Notes: a model not told the origin generated them from the sequence alone. Counted from the first letter of the stretch, positions 11,801 to 23,000 are shown. The stretch is DNA of 32,663 nucleotides from Dipetalonema caudispina (GCA_013365325.1 JABVXV010000506.1:1-32663); one strand, 5' to 3'. Translations and numbers: made by a program.

Positions 11801-14800
11801 TATGATTTATTGTTGATGTTGTTGTTGGTACCATTTAGAAGAGCGATTCAAAACGTTTCCGGTGTACGTATATCGGGCTTCTGAATGATGTAGATGATGA
11901 TGATGATGATGGCAGCAGGAATTCCTAAAATATTTCAAGGAGTCCAGGGAGAGTTTTATCAAATTTCAATTGTAAACCTTGTGTACGGCATACGGGTTTC
12001 CCTACTTGTAAAATAAGAAAAAAAAAGAAACAAACATAAATCCTAATTTATTTCTGGATGAAACATTTTCATGAAAATTTCGGCTATAATTCTTGTTTTT
12101 TTTTCTTTTTTTTTTTGCGATTTACTGTAATTTTCGTAAAAGCTATCATTTACTTCACGAAAAAGTAACACCCAGAAGCAATTCGGTGATGCTTTTCCGA
12201 ACCATCAAAAATATTTAGACCTTTCCCCATGGAAAATCCTCTTCCAGAAAATCTATTCGGAGGTCCATCTTGTTGGGAAGAAGAAAACGATATGGATATT
12301 TTCAAAACAAGTTGAAAACATGGAATTTTAACAGGTGCGGTAAACTGCAAGCTGAGCAGTGCGAGAATAAGCTTCTCAAACCCAATGTAAAACAAATTCA
12401 AAATTCAACATCCTGATAATTGACGAGTGGAAGCAGAAATCGGTACGATGCAAATGAAATTTCGAAATTAATAAAAACCGAAACATTCACGTCACTAATC
12501 TACCCATATTGCTTGAAGCTCGGAAAAGCATCACGCCTAGCTGAATGAATTAAAAGCATGAAAACCAAGCAGCATTACCTGGAAGAAAAACTTAGATATT
12601 CCGGATATGGGAAATTATGGAAGGGATAATCAGGAGATATAATAAGGGGAAAATTCCCAACCTTGAAGTGGAAGATTCTAAAATGAGGTGAAAAAAGCCC
12701 GAACCTTCTCGAAGAACTTCCATATCATCAAATCTATTGAACCAAAGGAGGAGGGAGGGAGGGGGAAAAACGTCTAAACTGTATGGCACCCCTCTCCGAC
12801 TTACCCTCTTACCTATTCTCCAAGCCTAGCTATATACACTACTAGATAAAGCTGGTCTGCTTATATCGCTAATACTTCACCAGACTTCAAAACAGCAAGG
12901 TGAAATGGCAACGTTATTTAGTCCATGGAATTTTAAAAATTGTTCGAGTCCAAGCTAAAGCAAATTAAATCTGAATCGTCTTCTTTCACTTTGTAAGCGA
13001 ACGCCAATAAAATAAAACGAAGACCAGCTTTTGGCTTTTGTATGTATATCTTTCGATGTGGCAGACATTTTTTGAAGTTCGTTCAACTCCAATTTTTCTT
13101 TTTGATAAAAAATTTCTTATATTCTTGAACCCCCTAATTAGTAAGTCGGAAAAGAGGCATTGGGTTTACGTTCCACCCCAAATGTACATTATAATGACTC
13201 TTTTTTTTCCCCTGTAACGAGTAATTAATGTTAACGATGTTCGGTAATAAATTGGAGAAAAATTACGTACTGAGGCAAAAAAAAAATTTTTTTTCCAAAT
13301 TCAGCGAAAAAAGAATCCATTTTACAGGGAAGGATCCGGATAGCATTAACAATTACTGGCAGAATTAGGAAGAAATTAGGAAGCGTTGCTAATTATTCTC
13401 AGCAAACTTCATTTTTTAAATTGTGGCACGAAACAGTTGATTAGAAGCTTCCGACGAAGAAAATCTAAAGCATCAACAACCGGGTGTAATAATATATCAA
13501 GTTACATTTTTTTCTTTCTTGGCTTTAAATTTCTTCATAATATCGCACAGCTTAATCGGAAGCTTCCAAACAACGCAAATGTTAACTGGAAAAATCAGAT
13601 TTCGAAACGGAATAACTGAAAATCTAACTTTCACATCTCTTCCGTTTCCGAAAACTTTGTTCGATACTTACCTGAGTGAAACTCGGAAAAGGTAACAAAG
13701 CGGGAGCTTACCTTACGACACAGTGTAGGCCACTTGCGATGAAGTTCCTTGGCCCACTGACGGTATGATGGCGAATTGATAGATTCAAATCTGGCGTATT
13801 CAGGATCGAAATCACTTGGTTCACAGGTGTCTAATTCGCCACCTGGCTCATCAAAATGACTTTCAACGAAGCGTCGCAACGAATTCTCATCAATTTGGCC
13901 GGATCCAATCAATTCATGCCAATCGTGCAATGTCGATTCTATAAAACAATTTGCAAAGTTTGCAATTTATAAATGACTAAAATGTTACAAAATTTTGTTA
14001 TGTTAAGATTATACGGTATGACCGATTATTCCTTAAAAAGGGGAGTCAGCGGAATAAATTATATAAGGAAATGTGCGTTTACGTACATGGGAATAATAAG
14101 GATAAATGAAATTTGATTAGCAATAGTTTCAATTTGATTATTAATTCCAGTTCACATTTTTTATTAATTATATATGATACTCACATCATCATAAGTTCTA
14201 CGATACATCAACTATGATATGTAAATTTCATGTCCGTCATGCAAACGAATCGATTGTGTGCTAGAATAGATGTTTGTGGGTGTTTATGCAATATTGAATT
14301 AGATCTTTGATGTATTACACTACTTATGCTTACGTTGATGCTTACACTAATCCATCATTCATCTATCCATCCTTCCATCATCTCAAATTTGCATATCAGA
14401 AAAAAAGAGATATATCTCCAGGAAATTTGCATATCAGAAAAAAAAAACAAACGAAAGAATGTATTGGTATATTCTGATGAAATATTATCAATCAATCAAT
14501 GAAGTATTCTAGCAAATATTCTTATAGATTATCGCATTTCTTTTTTTTGAAATGCTAACATATAGATGGAGTGGTAATCAAACATTGAAACTATGCCTAA
14601 GTAATGTATGATTTGAAGTTTTAATATGAAGTCATCTATTCAAACTTAATAAGGATAAAAATTGCAAGTCGAAACTAAAAATTTCAAGACTACATAATAT
14701 TTGACAGTATTATTTAAAAAAGACTGAAATTTGTAATACTATAAATTACTTTCAAATTCGGTATTTTAAACAATTACAATCTGTGAAGTAATTAGTGACA

Positions 14801-15273
14801 TATTATAAGAACAAATTATTATCCAAAATATATGGTATACTTGCTGAAAGTGTATAAGTACCGAATTTCAGCTTACTCAATGTCACATATTTCGTAACAT
14901 ATTATACTTAAAGGTTATGATATGCTCAAAAAAGTCATCAAATTTATCAAAAGAACAAACCAGCATCAATTTTGAGTGGCATGTCGACGAAATGTTTGCA
15001 GTCGTGGAAGATGTTAGCTTTCTGGACCGCATCAAGAAGTGAACCACTACAATAGATCTCTTTCATAATTTCCGATTTGATGGTTCCAGTTGTTATCGGT
15101 ATAACCGGTGCCGAAATACCGAATTTTCGAGATACCGGAGCATCTCTATTATCACTGTTGATGATTTGGGCTTGAATGTCAGCTGATGTTTCAGCGGTTG
15201 TTGTTGATAATGTTGTCGTTGTTGATGGTAGAATATTGCAGGTATTAACCGCTGTCGTATCAATGACAGTCAT
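8822..15273 (-). CDS. tre: Alpha,alpha-trehalase (GH37), 8 coding exons, 637 aa
   Basis: Trehalase (EC 3.2.1.28) hydrolyses alpha,alpha-trehalose to two glucose. Coding exons in transcript order are 15273-14961, 13938-13712, 11054-10861, 10696-10529, 10415-10182, 9977-9712, 9426-9173 and 9079-8822 (TAG at 8824-8822). All junctions are GT-AG, acceptors are mostly TTTCAG-like and all phases agree. Residues 1-72 are a Thr/Ser-rich leader without homology that I can see. The enzyme starts at [17 protein letters not shown] (73-89). Signature 1, [14 protein letters not shown], is at 204-217 and signature 2, [10 protein letters not shown], at 500-509. By alignment to known GH37 enzymes, the catalytic acid is Asp359 (in SGRDFSSRW) and the base Glu568 (in [14 protein letters not shown]). 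The substrate-binding Arg residues of the family correspond to Arg207, Arg260 (NRSQPP) and one in [10 protein letters not shown]-glycosylation sequons occur at Asn259 and Asn538. Arg358 replaces the Trp usual before the catalytic Asp. The last exon is taken from TTTCAG|TAT because an earlier AG in that intron breaks or degrades the frame. The start is uncertain: no signal peptide follows Met1 and the frame is open upstream. No frameshift or stop was found, so the gene looks intact. Which trehalase paralogue it is cannot be told. Confidence 0.95.
11055..13711 (-). other. Trehalase intron 2 (2657 bases), long and unusually G+C-rich
   Basis: This intron separates the codons for Lys180 and Val181, which are adjacent in the GH37 fold, so no trehalase exon is missing. 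It begins GTAAGC and ends TTTCAG. It is many times longer than introns 3-7 (93-285 bases) and parts of it (about 11.7-12.0 and 12.4-12.85 kb) are richer in G+C than intergenic DNA. It contains a (GAT)n run near 11885-11911. Two minus-strand open frames (12150-12401 and 12592-12789) have protein-like stretches but no matching pair of splice sites and no recognised homology. Confidence 0.85.
13939..14960 (-). other. Trehalase intron 1 (1022 bases)
   Basis: The intron begins GTTTGT at 14960 and ends TTTTATAG at 13939, splitting the codon for Glu105 after its first base. The contents are AT-rich with short poly-A runs. A 15-base stretch, AAATTTGCATATCAG followed by an A-run, occurs twice near 14386 and 14427. 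No nested gene was seen. Confidence 0.85.
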
Positions 15274-15462
15274 AGTTGATCGGACTGGGACAAATACTGA
15301 GGTTTCTTCGGCGATTGGGATGGTTTTACGGATGATGCGACACCCGGTACGATGGTAGAAAATATTACTTGGGATTATAAACGGAATAATTGTAAACCGT
15401 TTTTTCTTTTTTTTTCTTTTTTTTCTATCGAACCGAGAATAATTTACCCAAGGAGAGGTAAA
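15274..15462 (-). other. Open frame continuing upstream of trehalase Met1
   Basis: Reading the trehalase frame upstream of the ATG at 15273 meets no stop until TAA at 15465-15463. The first part (to about 15360) is G+C-rich and protein-like, with stretches such as FYHRTGCRIIRKTIP and AEETSVFVPVRST. Further up it becomes a Lys-rich run encoded by A-runs at 15400-15425. There is no ATG in this extension, so either exon 1 begins inside it at a splice or trans-splice acceptor that I cannot place, or it is 5' untranslated. The canonical TTTCAG pattern is absent; CCTCAG and CCCAG just upstream of the ATG are weak alternatives. Confidence 0.45.
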
Positions 15463-15591
15463 TTAGGAGAAATTTGAAGAGGAAAAGTTATCGATGGACG
15501 AAATGTGTTCGATAAATCAGATCGAACACGATCGAAAATCGTAACAACTTTTTGGTAGTTGAGTGGACAGAGAAGTAAAAACTTGTTCCGT

Positions 15592-15717
15592 CTACTGCAC
15601 CACCACCTGTTGTCCCTTATTAAGCCCAAATAAAACAATACTTGGCCCTAAAGGCCTTTGGAAAATGCGCTGCTGCTGCTGCAACTGCGGCGGGTCACCG
15701 ACTACGAGTGCTGCTTG
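15592..15717 (-). CDS. Candidate upstream (5') exon, Gln-rich
   Basis: A good acceptor (CATTTCTTCAG, exon start 15717) precedes 41 open codons ending at TAG 15594-15592. The frame holds QAALVVGDPPQLQQQQRIF, with a run of four CAG codons, and the segment is strikingly G+C-rich for this window. A possible donor is CCAA|GTATTG at about 15636. It lies some 320 bases upstream of the trehalase start on the same strand, so it may be a 5' exon or untranslated leader of trehalase. VVGDPPQL faintly recalls a superfamily-1 helicase motif, but what follows does not match that family, so I give no function. Confidence 0.25.
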   Translation of the reverse strand, partial: QAALVVGDPPQLQQQQRIFQRPLGPSIVLFGLNKGQQVVVQ

Positions 15718-15788
15718 CTGAAGAAATGATGAGCTAACCTAATGGTTTGTCTCATTTTATATTGATTTCTAAGGCTTTCAGCTCCGCC

Positions 15789-15843
15789 TTATCTATCACT
15801 TAACGGGTCTGAACCAATGACACAAATGTTACTGCCACGCCTT
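15789..15843 (-). CDS. Candidate small 5' exon or trans-splice acceptor site
   Basis: An acceptor with an upstream T-rich tract (TTTTGTTATTGCAG) ends at 15844. The only long open frame after it encodes RRGSNICVIGSDPLSDR and stops at TAA 15791-15789. A possible donor (TTAA|GTGATA) lies just before that stop. The segment is relatively G+C-rich. It could be a non-coding first exon receiving a spliced leader for trehalase, or chance. Confidence 0.2.
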
Positions 15844-15892
15844 CTGCAATAACAAAATTTTTGAAAATTGAAATGATTCAATTTCAAAAAGT

Positions 15893-15970
15893 TATATGTG
15901 TATGTGTGTGTGTATATGTATGTGTATGTGTATGTATGTATATATGTATGTGTGTGTATGTGTGTGTGTA
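15893..15970. repeat. (TATG/TG)n microsatellite
   Basis: An imperfect alternating purine-pyrimidine tract of TG and TATG units about 78 bases long, ending in GTACACACA. It lies upstream of the trehalase 5' region. The minus-strand open frame through it (His/Thr/Tyr repeats) is an artefact. Confidence 0.93.
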
Positions 15971-16004
15971 CACACATCATATCATTTAAAAACCTTATCC
16001 TGTT

Positions 16005-16385
16005 TCTTTTTTTGCTTTTTGTTTTTTTACACTTTCCTCTGCTTCTATTTTCTTTTTAATCTTTAGTTGGTTTATTCCTTTTCTTTTCAGTCTTTTATTC
16101 ATCTTTGTTTTTCTGTTGCTTCTTTTCTCCTCTCTTACTCTCATCAATATCTAAATAATCCATTTTTCTATTAGATTTTTTCTTTTTTTTTTTCGTTCAT
16201 AACTCTTTCCTTCTTTTCTCTATCCTTATAGATAATCCATTCTTCCGTTGTTTTTTTTTTCTTTTTTTCTCTCTCTTTCACCGTTTTTTTAGTTCTTTTG
16301 CATATGCAATTCGCTCTTTTTCTTTCTAATCTTTAGATACTTACATTTTTTAGCCTTTTTTTCTTTCTTTTTTTTTGCTTCATAT
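16005..16385. repeat. Long pyrimidine-rich tract on the plus strand
   Basis: For almost 400 bases the plus strand is dominated by T and C, with many runs of TTTTTCTTTT, TTCC and TCTCTC and few purines. The minus strand is correspondingly purine-rich. A long open plus frame rich in Phe, Ser and Leu follows from this bias and is not taken as a gene. Confidence 0.8.
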
Positions 16386-19300
16386 CTTTCATTTAAATGC
16401 TATTTATTACAGTAATAACAAAGTATAAAATTTCAAATGATTAATTTACAAATTCCATGTTAATTTCTTTTTTTTTTTTTGCAAATCTTGCCAGAAAAAA
16501 TAATTTATAAATTATGAATGAAAGTTGAATGTGTACATAAACTTTGAACTTAAATATACATTTTCAATCATTAGTTGTCTTATTTTTATTTTGTTAACTT
16601 TTGTTTCCGCTCCACTGCCATTTTTCATCAGCTATAAATCATTATGGGACTTTGCCGAAGTTCATTTTTCTTTTTTTTTTTTTTTTCAAAAAACAGAAAT
16701 AAATTGTTGCGAAAAAATTGAAAGCTAACAGTTTTACTAATCCTGCAAATTTATATATTTTGATCGATAGCAGCAATAACAACAACAGCAATAGCTATCT
16801 GACAGATGAATAAAATGAAAAAATAAAAAAAAAAAAATCAACCTAATAAATTTTAAGCTTAATTTAAGTCTGTTGATATTTTTATCTATTTTCGTTTGTT
16901 CTTTACCTTCTTTCTTTTTTTCTCATTCTCATATTAGTAATCAATCCTCTTAAAGTAGAATTTCATTTCTAGTCGTCAATTTAATGCAAAAATTTTGGTT
17001 GAGAAGGACATATATGAATAAATCTTATTGTATATGTTCTTTCAGGACAACTAAATAAAACGCAACAATTGTAATTATAAAGATTATTCATTTCGTTTTA
17101 TCATTTTGGATGAGTGATATTTAGTTTAAGCAATGATGATGATAAAAACGATTCATCTCTTTCTATCATTTTGTTTTACACGATAATGATAATGATTAGC
17201 AGAAATGAGGATAATAATGGTGATGATGATGTTGTCAACGATGATGATTGGTAGAATGTAGAAATGTTCGAAATGATTGAATGTTGTGAAAATTCGAATG
17301 TAATATTTCATTTCTCGATGGAATGATGAATGGATTTAATGATAGAAATATCCAAGGAAAGGCTGCAATCAGATCAAATCAAATTATTTCTCTATGACAA
17401 AACGGAACTATTTGGACAAGGAAGAGAAGATGATTTGAAAATTGAAGTGAAAATAGGAAAGAAAAGAAATGGTAGGGACGAAGAATTATAGGGATTTTAA
17501 AAAGAAAAAAGAATCAAAAATAAATCGATTTTTTTTTTTCCGATCCATAAAATGGTACTTTGAGGATAAATGTAGTAATTTCTGTTCTTTTTTTTTCTCT
17601 TTTTTAGGAAGAAAGAATTTGGAAAGAATATATTAGCAATTCTGATGAACTATCTTTCCATATGAATTAGCTAATACAGGTCAAATAATGGCATGTTGAA
17701 ATACGATGTTGGTGAAAAATCTTGTCATTTTGATGGACAGATCAAATGCTGCCGTATATCTGCTGTACTTAAATGTTGATAGGAACACTTTAGTTTATAA
17801 ATTTTGACGTTTAAGGGAACTTTTGGATAGCAGATATCTTAATTAGTAGTTCAATTTATAAATAGACTTTTGCTAATTCAGTCGGTTTAATTAAAAAATA
17901 ATAATGAAGGCCGAAATAAATTTTAATTTCATACGAATTAGTGCAAATTATTTGATTATAATTTAAAAATTTGTGAAAGATCTTTTTTGGTTCTTTATTT
18001 CGATATGGATAGTTTTTAAAATATTTGTAAAGAGTTGAGAAAAAAACAATATTTTGAATTTTTTTTTTCTTAATTAAACCATTCCCTTGGCAATCAATAG
18101 ACGATTAGTGATATGAAAATTAATATTTATTACTTAATTAGCAATTACACCTCAAACATACATTTTCGCTCGCATGTTTACAACTTTTAATTTGCTGTTG
18201 AATCGTCATTTTTGTTTGATAAATATGAAAAACAGTGTATTAAAAATTTGTTATCAGTTTAAAATTTATCAAAAATTTTTTTATTCCAACTTATCAATCA
18301 ATTTATTCCATCCAACTTTTTATAGGTTTCATATATCTTTGCGAGTGGTTTATTTTTTTTTTGTTGTTTTCATATTTTTACATCATTAAATATCAAATTG
18401 AAGCAAATATTTAATTTGTTTACTTCCTTCTTACTGGAAAAAATGAACAACAAATTCATTTCGTTCATACTTCACTTTTCCTGTGACTTTTTGACTAGAA
18501 AAAATGATAAAAGATACAAATAAGCATCAATATAACTTGTCAGATTTCTTTTTTTTTTTTTTTTTTTTAGATATATCAATTATCCTAACTAACTGAATGA
18601 AAGGGATGAAAAATTTATTCATCGTAAATATTTGCTGCAATTTATGACAATTGTTGAAATGAAGAATGAAATATGATATTTGAAAACTATCAACCTATCA
18701 CTTTTTTTTTCTTCTTTTATCAGTTGTTGTCAACATATGATATTCAGAAACTATTCAATTTATCTTTGTACCTGTTTTTCTTATCAGTTATCAACATATA
18801 TGATATTGTGCAAGAGCATATACATCATATGTTGAAAATTGTTAACCAATATCCTTTTTGTAATCTATACATTTACACGGATAAAATTTTTCATATTTAA
18901 TAAGTAATCATTTCAACTTTGAAATTATTGTAAATATTTTGTTTTTCATAATTATGTAAAAATTGGAAGTATCAAAGTTCAAAAAAAATGGGAATATGTA
19001 TGAAAAGTATGATGACAAAGAATTCTAATTTGAAATTTTCGCAATTGAAAATGGCAAATTTTTGGTGATGAAAATTTCCAAAGAAAATTTTCATTTTCAA
19101 ATTTTGATATTCTACATATTTTAGCTTTGACATTCAAAAAATGCAATTACAATAAAATCTATCAGTTAACTTGATAAATTTGTTCATTATTAAACTACTC
19201 AAATTGATGAATAGGTAAAAATGGAAGTTAAAATTAGGAAAAAAATGGGCAAGAGATCGGCTTAAATAGAGAAGAAAAAATTGAATGAAATTAAAGGAAA

Positions 19301-19546
19301 GAATAAAATGACAGGAATGAAGATGAGAGTAAAATAAAAATTAAATAATATTCAGTTCCCATTAATTCCTTGCCATATTTTCAAACAATTCCAGTAATAA
19401 TAATAATTAAGAATAGTAATAAATAATTTCTGTGTTATATTTGATGATAAAAAAAAAAAAAATGTTCCGATACAATGAATGCAATTTTCAAATTGTGTAA
19501 AAAAAAAGAATTTTACGTAAAGATTTGTAATAATTTATTGTGTTCA
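16386..19546. other. AT-rich non-coding stretch
   Basis: No supported gene. It contains degenerate GAT/GATAAT simple sequence (about 17180-17255), a CAA-type run near 16770-16795, a T run at 18548-18569 and many A/T runs. One acceptor-like site at 17607 (TTCTCTTTTTTAG) is followed by 20 open codons, a length easily reached by chance. T-biased frames at 16525-16728, 18174-18389 and 18673-18900 are not protein-like. Confidence 0.6.
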
Positions 19547-19622
19547 TTCACGTGAATATAACTTATTGTGTGCAAATTTCACGTGAATATCAGTAACAAT
19601 TTTTCATGTGCATTCACGTGAA
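19547..19622. promoter_or_regulatory. Cluster of three TTCACGTGAA palindromes (E-box CACGTG)
   Basis: The perfect ten-base palindrome TTCACGTGAA occurs at 19547-19556, 19578-19587 and 19613-19622, with start-to-start spacings of 31 and 35 bases. Each contains CACGTG in the TCACGTGA context bound by bHLH-Zip factors of the Max/USF/TFEB (HLH-30) type. Similar flanking words (TGTGTGCA, GTGAATAT) recur, so the cluster may have arisen from a degenerate tandem repeat of about 33 bases. A regulatory role is inference; no gene start is evident nearby. Confidence 0.45.
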
Positions 19623-19735
19623 CATAATTTAATTGTGTGCACAGATTTTATGGAATTTGTGAAAAGTACAAAATGGTATAAAAATGTTTACAAAATCACC
19701 TGGGTGCTTTCTTTAAACCAACGATTTTTTTTTTC

Positions 19736-19920
19736 CTCTTTTCATTCCAATTTTTTTATTTTTTTCCATTTTTTTAGTTAAAAAAAAAAAAAACGAAAAA
19801 AAAGGCAAAGAATGAATTGAATGTGAATTTTTGAATAATTATTCTTCCTATTTTTTCTTAATTTTTTTTTTGTCTTTTTCCTTTTTTTTTAAAAAAAAAA
19901 AAAGAAAAAGAAAAAAGCCA
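19736..19920. repeat. A/T-run inverted repeats
   Basis: T-rich blocks are followed by A-rich blocks at two places. At 19769-19802 TTTTTTTAG meets a long A run. At 19862-19918 a T-rich arm containing GTCTTTTTCC meets a mirror A-rich arm containing AAAGAAAAAG, centred at about 19890. The second could extrude as an imperfect hairpin of about 28 base pairs. The minus-strand frame at 19858-20055 comes from this tract and is not a gene. Confidence 0.7.
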
Positions 19921-19957
19921 AAAAAAACAACAACGGTACTTTGTATAGCAGAAATGA

Positions 19958-20015
19958 TAGGATGGCTTGATGGATGGATAGATAGATAAACAGATTGATG
20001 GATAGATTGATCGAA
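19958..20015. repeat. Degenerate GATG/GATA tetranucleotide tract
   Basis: Units of GATG and GATA (for example ATGGATGGATAGATAGATAA) are repeated with frequent interruptions over about 58 bases. Confidence 0.8.
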
Positions 20016-20055
20016 AAAACTGATGCAGAAAAGGGGAAAAATGAAATGAAATCAA

Positions 20056-23000
20056 AACAAAAACGAATGCTTTACAAATTATTAAATTAATGATTAGGAA
20101 AAAAAAGTTAAACGAAATGATTAAAATTTTACAAGAAATTTTTTCGTTCTTTTTTTTTTTGTTAAAAGAGAAAAAAATAACTCACAATTGGAAATTCATC
20201 AAATTGATGCGAGTAATTTAAATAAAATCTTTAAACAAAAAAAAAAAATAAAATAAAACAATTTAAGTAAAATAAGTCAGATGGAATTTGAAGCGAATAT
20301 ATAAAACGAAGAAATATCAAATAAACATTGAATGATGTATTATGAAATGTGTTACACTAATTAAACCGTCACTTAGCTTAATTAAAAAAAATTTTAGTGA
20401 GAAAAAAAAAAAAATTTTAGTGAATATCAAGTAGTAATGGAAAAAATGGGACAACTGTCTATTAAGTAAATATTTCTGAGAGGATAAAATATAGAAATTT
20501 TTTTTCGAAATACTCTTTATTACATGTCATTCATATCAATAATTGCTATACTAGAAATTAATCATAATAAATAAGTAAATACTCATTACTGGTGAATATT
20601 GAGCTGAATTCAAACTGTTTTGAATTGAAAAAAAAATCTCGCAAAATTCTCACTCATTACTAATTAGCAATTAGGCTGATTCTCTTTATCGAAATTCAAA
20701 TTTACTGCATTTTACAAATTTTCACATCTGTATTCGATGAATGGATTCATTTTATTTAATTTTTTTCATTTTTCCATCCTCAATAATCCTCTTTTATTTT
20801 GACTTCTTTTACCTTTACGGCATTGTATGTACGGTTAGAAGCATTAATTTAATCGTATCAGGCCCTTTGATCAAGTTATTCGGTTTAATGTACCGAAATT
20901 CCCACCAACAAATCATTCTGCCAAAGAAATATTTTTCGTTTTTTTGTTCACCAATTCATCACAATTATAAATTATTTATTTATTTTTTATTATTGTTTAG
21001 TTTTTTATCTAACATAAGCTTTTTCATGTTTTTTATTTCCATTACATATTTAACAAATGTGGGAAATTGTTTGGAAAAGGAATAATTTGAAGTGTTGTAT
21101 TATACGTGATTGAAGTTATAAAAAATAGTTTGAGAATTTATGAATTTCTAAAAATAATTTGAGGATATTTGAAATTACAGAAATAATCTGCGAATATATG
21201 AAATTCTGAAAAGGATTTGGAAAAAGTATGGTGAAATGTGTAATGATATGCAGCGAAAAAATAGATAATCGAGTATTATGATATCTTTAAAACTTAAATA
21301 TATTCTCAATGATTATCGTTGAATAAATGACTGAATTATGCAAATATCAAAAAGTAAAGAAAAGAGGATTGATTCATTGTGAGTAATAAAAGTTATTGAA
21401 TGATTAGGTACGAGTAATACGATATTTTATAATTCAATTAGTTTTGTTGCTCCTTAATCGAATTAATTTTCGATTTGATTCAGATGCTTAGTTTATCATT
21501 AAACACTATCTCTATCAACTTCGTTACTATCGTTCTCATTACTCTGATTAATATTGTCATTATTCATTTCATAAAGCTGTCATAGCTATTTCATTTATTT
21601 TATTGGTAGAAATTTTTTTTTTTTAATTGGTATCGTTATTTCTGTCTGTTATCGCGATTTTTTTTCCTCTTTATTGTTGCATAATAATTATCCTCATTAA
21701 CTGGATGATTGAATTATTCATATTACCATTTCCCATCATTCTTATTACCAATCATTTTTAATTGTTCAATCAATAGCAACAATAGTAGACGATATCATTG
21801 ATTCCATTCCAATTTATGATATAAATAATTTTCACTTTTTTCAAGCAATAATTCCCTTTTTTAAATTTCTGGTTTTTTAAAACAGTTTTTGTCTTTTACT
21901 CTCCATATATTTTTTTTTTTTTTGTATTTTCTGAAATTGAAATTTCCATATCTCTTTCTCCAAAACTCCTACTTTTTCATTCTTTCATAAACTGGCTGCA
22001 AGTTTTTTCGAAATTTCTAGTTTTTTATATCTTTCCCTACAGCCTAACTTAATTTTCCTTCTTTTAATGATAACATTTTTTTTTTTTCACCATTTTCAAT
22101 CTATCTTTTTTCCGCATCGATGAAAATGAATCGTTTTGGAAAATTGTCGGGAATTTTTTAAAAAAGAAAAATTGGATAGTGGAATTGGCTAACGCATCAA
22201 GAATAATTTAGAGAAAGAAATAGCATGCGATTAATTTGATATTTTACTTGCAGATAAGATCAATGACGACCTGTTTGCTTTTTAAATCATTTCATATATT
22301 TTTTTTTGAAAAATCTTTGATGTAAATTTGCTCGATAAATTGAAAATTTAGTCCTCATATAACCGTAGATTTTACATAAAATATTAGATAATGCAAACAA
22401 AAATCGATATTTTATGTCGTGAAATGAGCATATATATTAATGAAGTGATTTAAAAAAGAAAGGAAAGATAAAAGTCGGCATATTTGGTACATTTTAAACT
22501 CATATTTGTGCTATTAATAAATAAATGATCGGCAAAGATATCAGAAATAAATATCAATTATATCGAAAACTAATTCAAATTACATATTAATTAATTAGAA
22601 AAACGAAAATCATCATATGCAGCATATTTTACTCTTAATAAATAATCAACAAAAATATTGGAAATAAATACCAAATATATTTAGAAATTACATGGAAAAA
22701 ATAATTCGAATTAAAGAATCATTTTTAACAATCAGATGAAATAGCATTCAAAAGTATTAATATGCGTGATAGAATAATATCAAAAATTGATATTCATATT
22801 ATCTTTGTATATGACATGCATAAATACAACGATAAAAAATTTTCTATTTCAAATAAAAAAATGAATTAAAAAATTCATTTTTTTTAAATTGAAAAAGAAA
22901 ATAAGCTCATAATATAATTCATTTTTAGTTAAATATTTTAGAAAAATACCAACGAATAACAAATTTTTGCTGCTCTTTTTTACACTTAGTATATATAATT

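Noticed and set aside
15592..15717. Superfamily-1 helicase motif suggested by ALVVGDPPQL
   Set aside because: The residues after the motif (QQQQRIFQRPLGP) do not follow the helicase pattern and no other helicase motif is nearby.
15789..15980. His/Thr/Tyr-rich 63-codon minus-strand frame
   Set aside because: Most of it is translation of the TG/TATG microsatellite. Only the end after the TTGCAG acceptor is kept as a weak candidate.
17608..17670. 20-codon exon-like frame after TTCTCTTTTTTAG
   Set aside because: Two of three frames are open for about this length, no donor fits, and frames of 20 codons are common by chance.
20741..21085. 114-codon plus-strand frame, possible membrane protein
   Set aside because: Its residues are almost all those coded by T-rich codons, there is no motif and no splice signal, and its length is within chance expectation for T-biased DNA.
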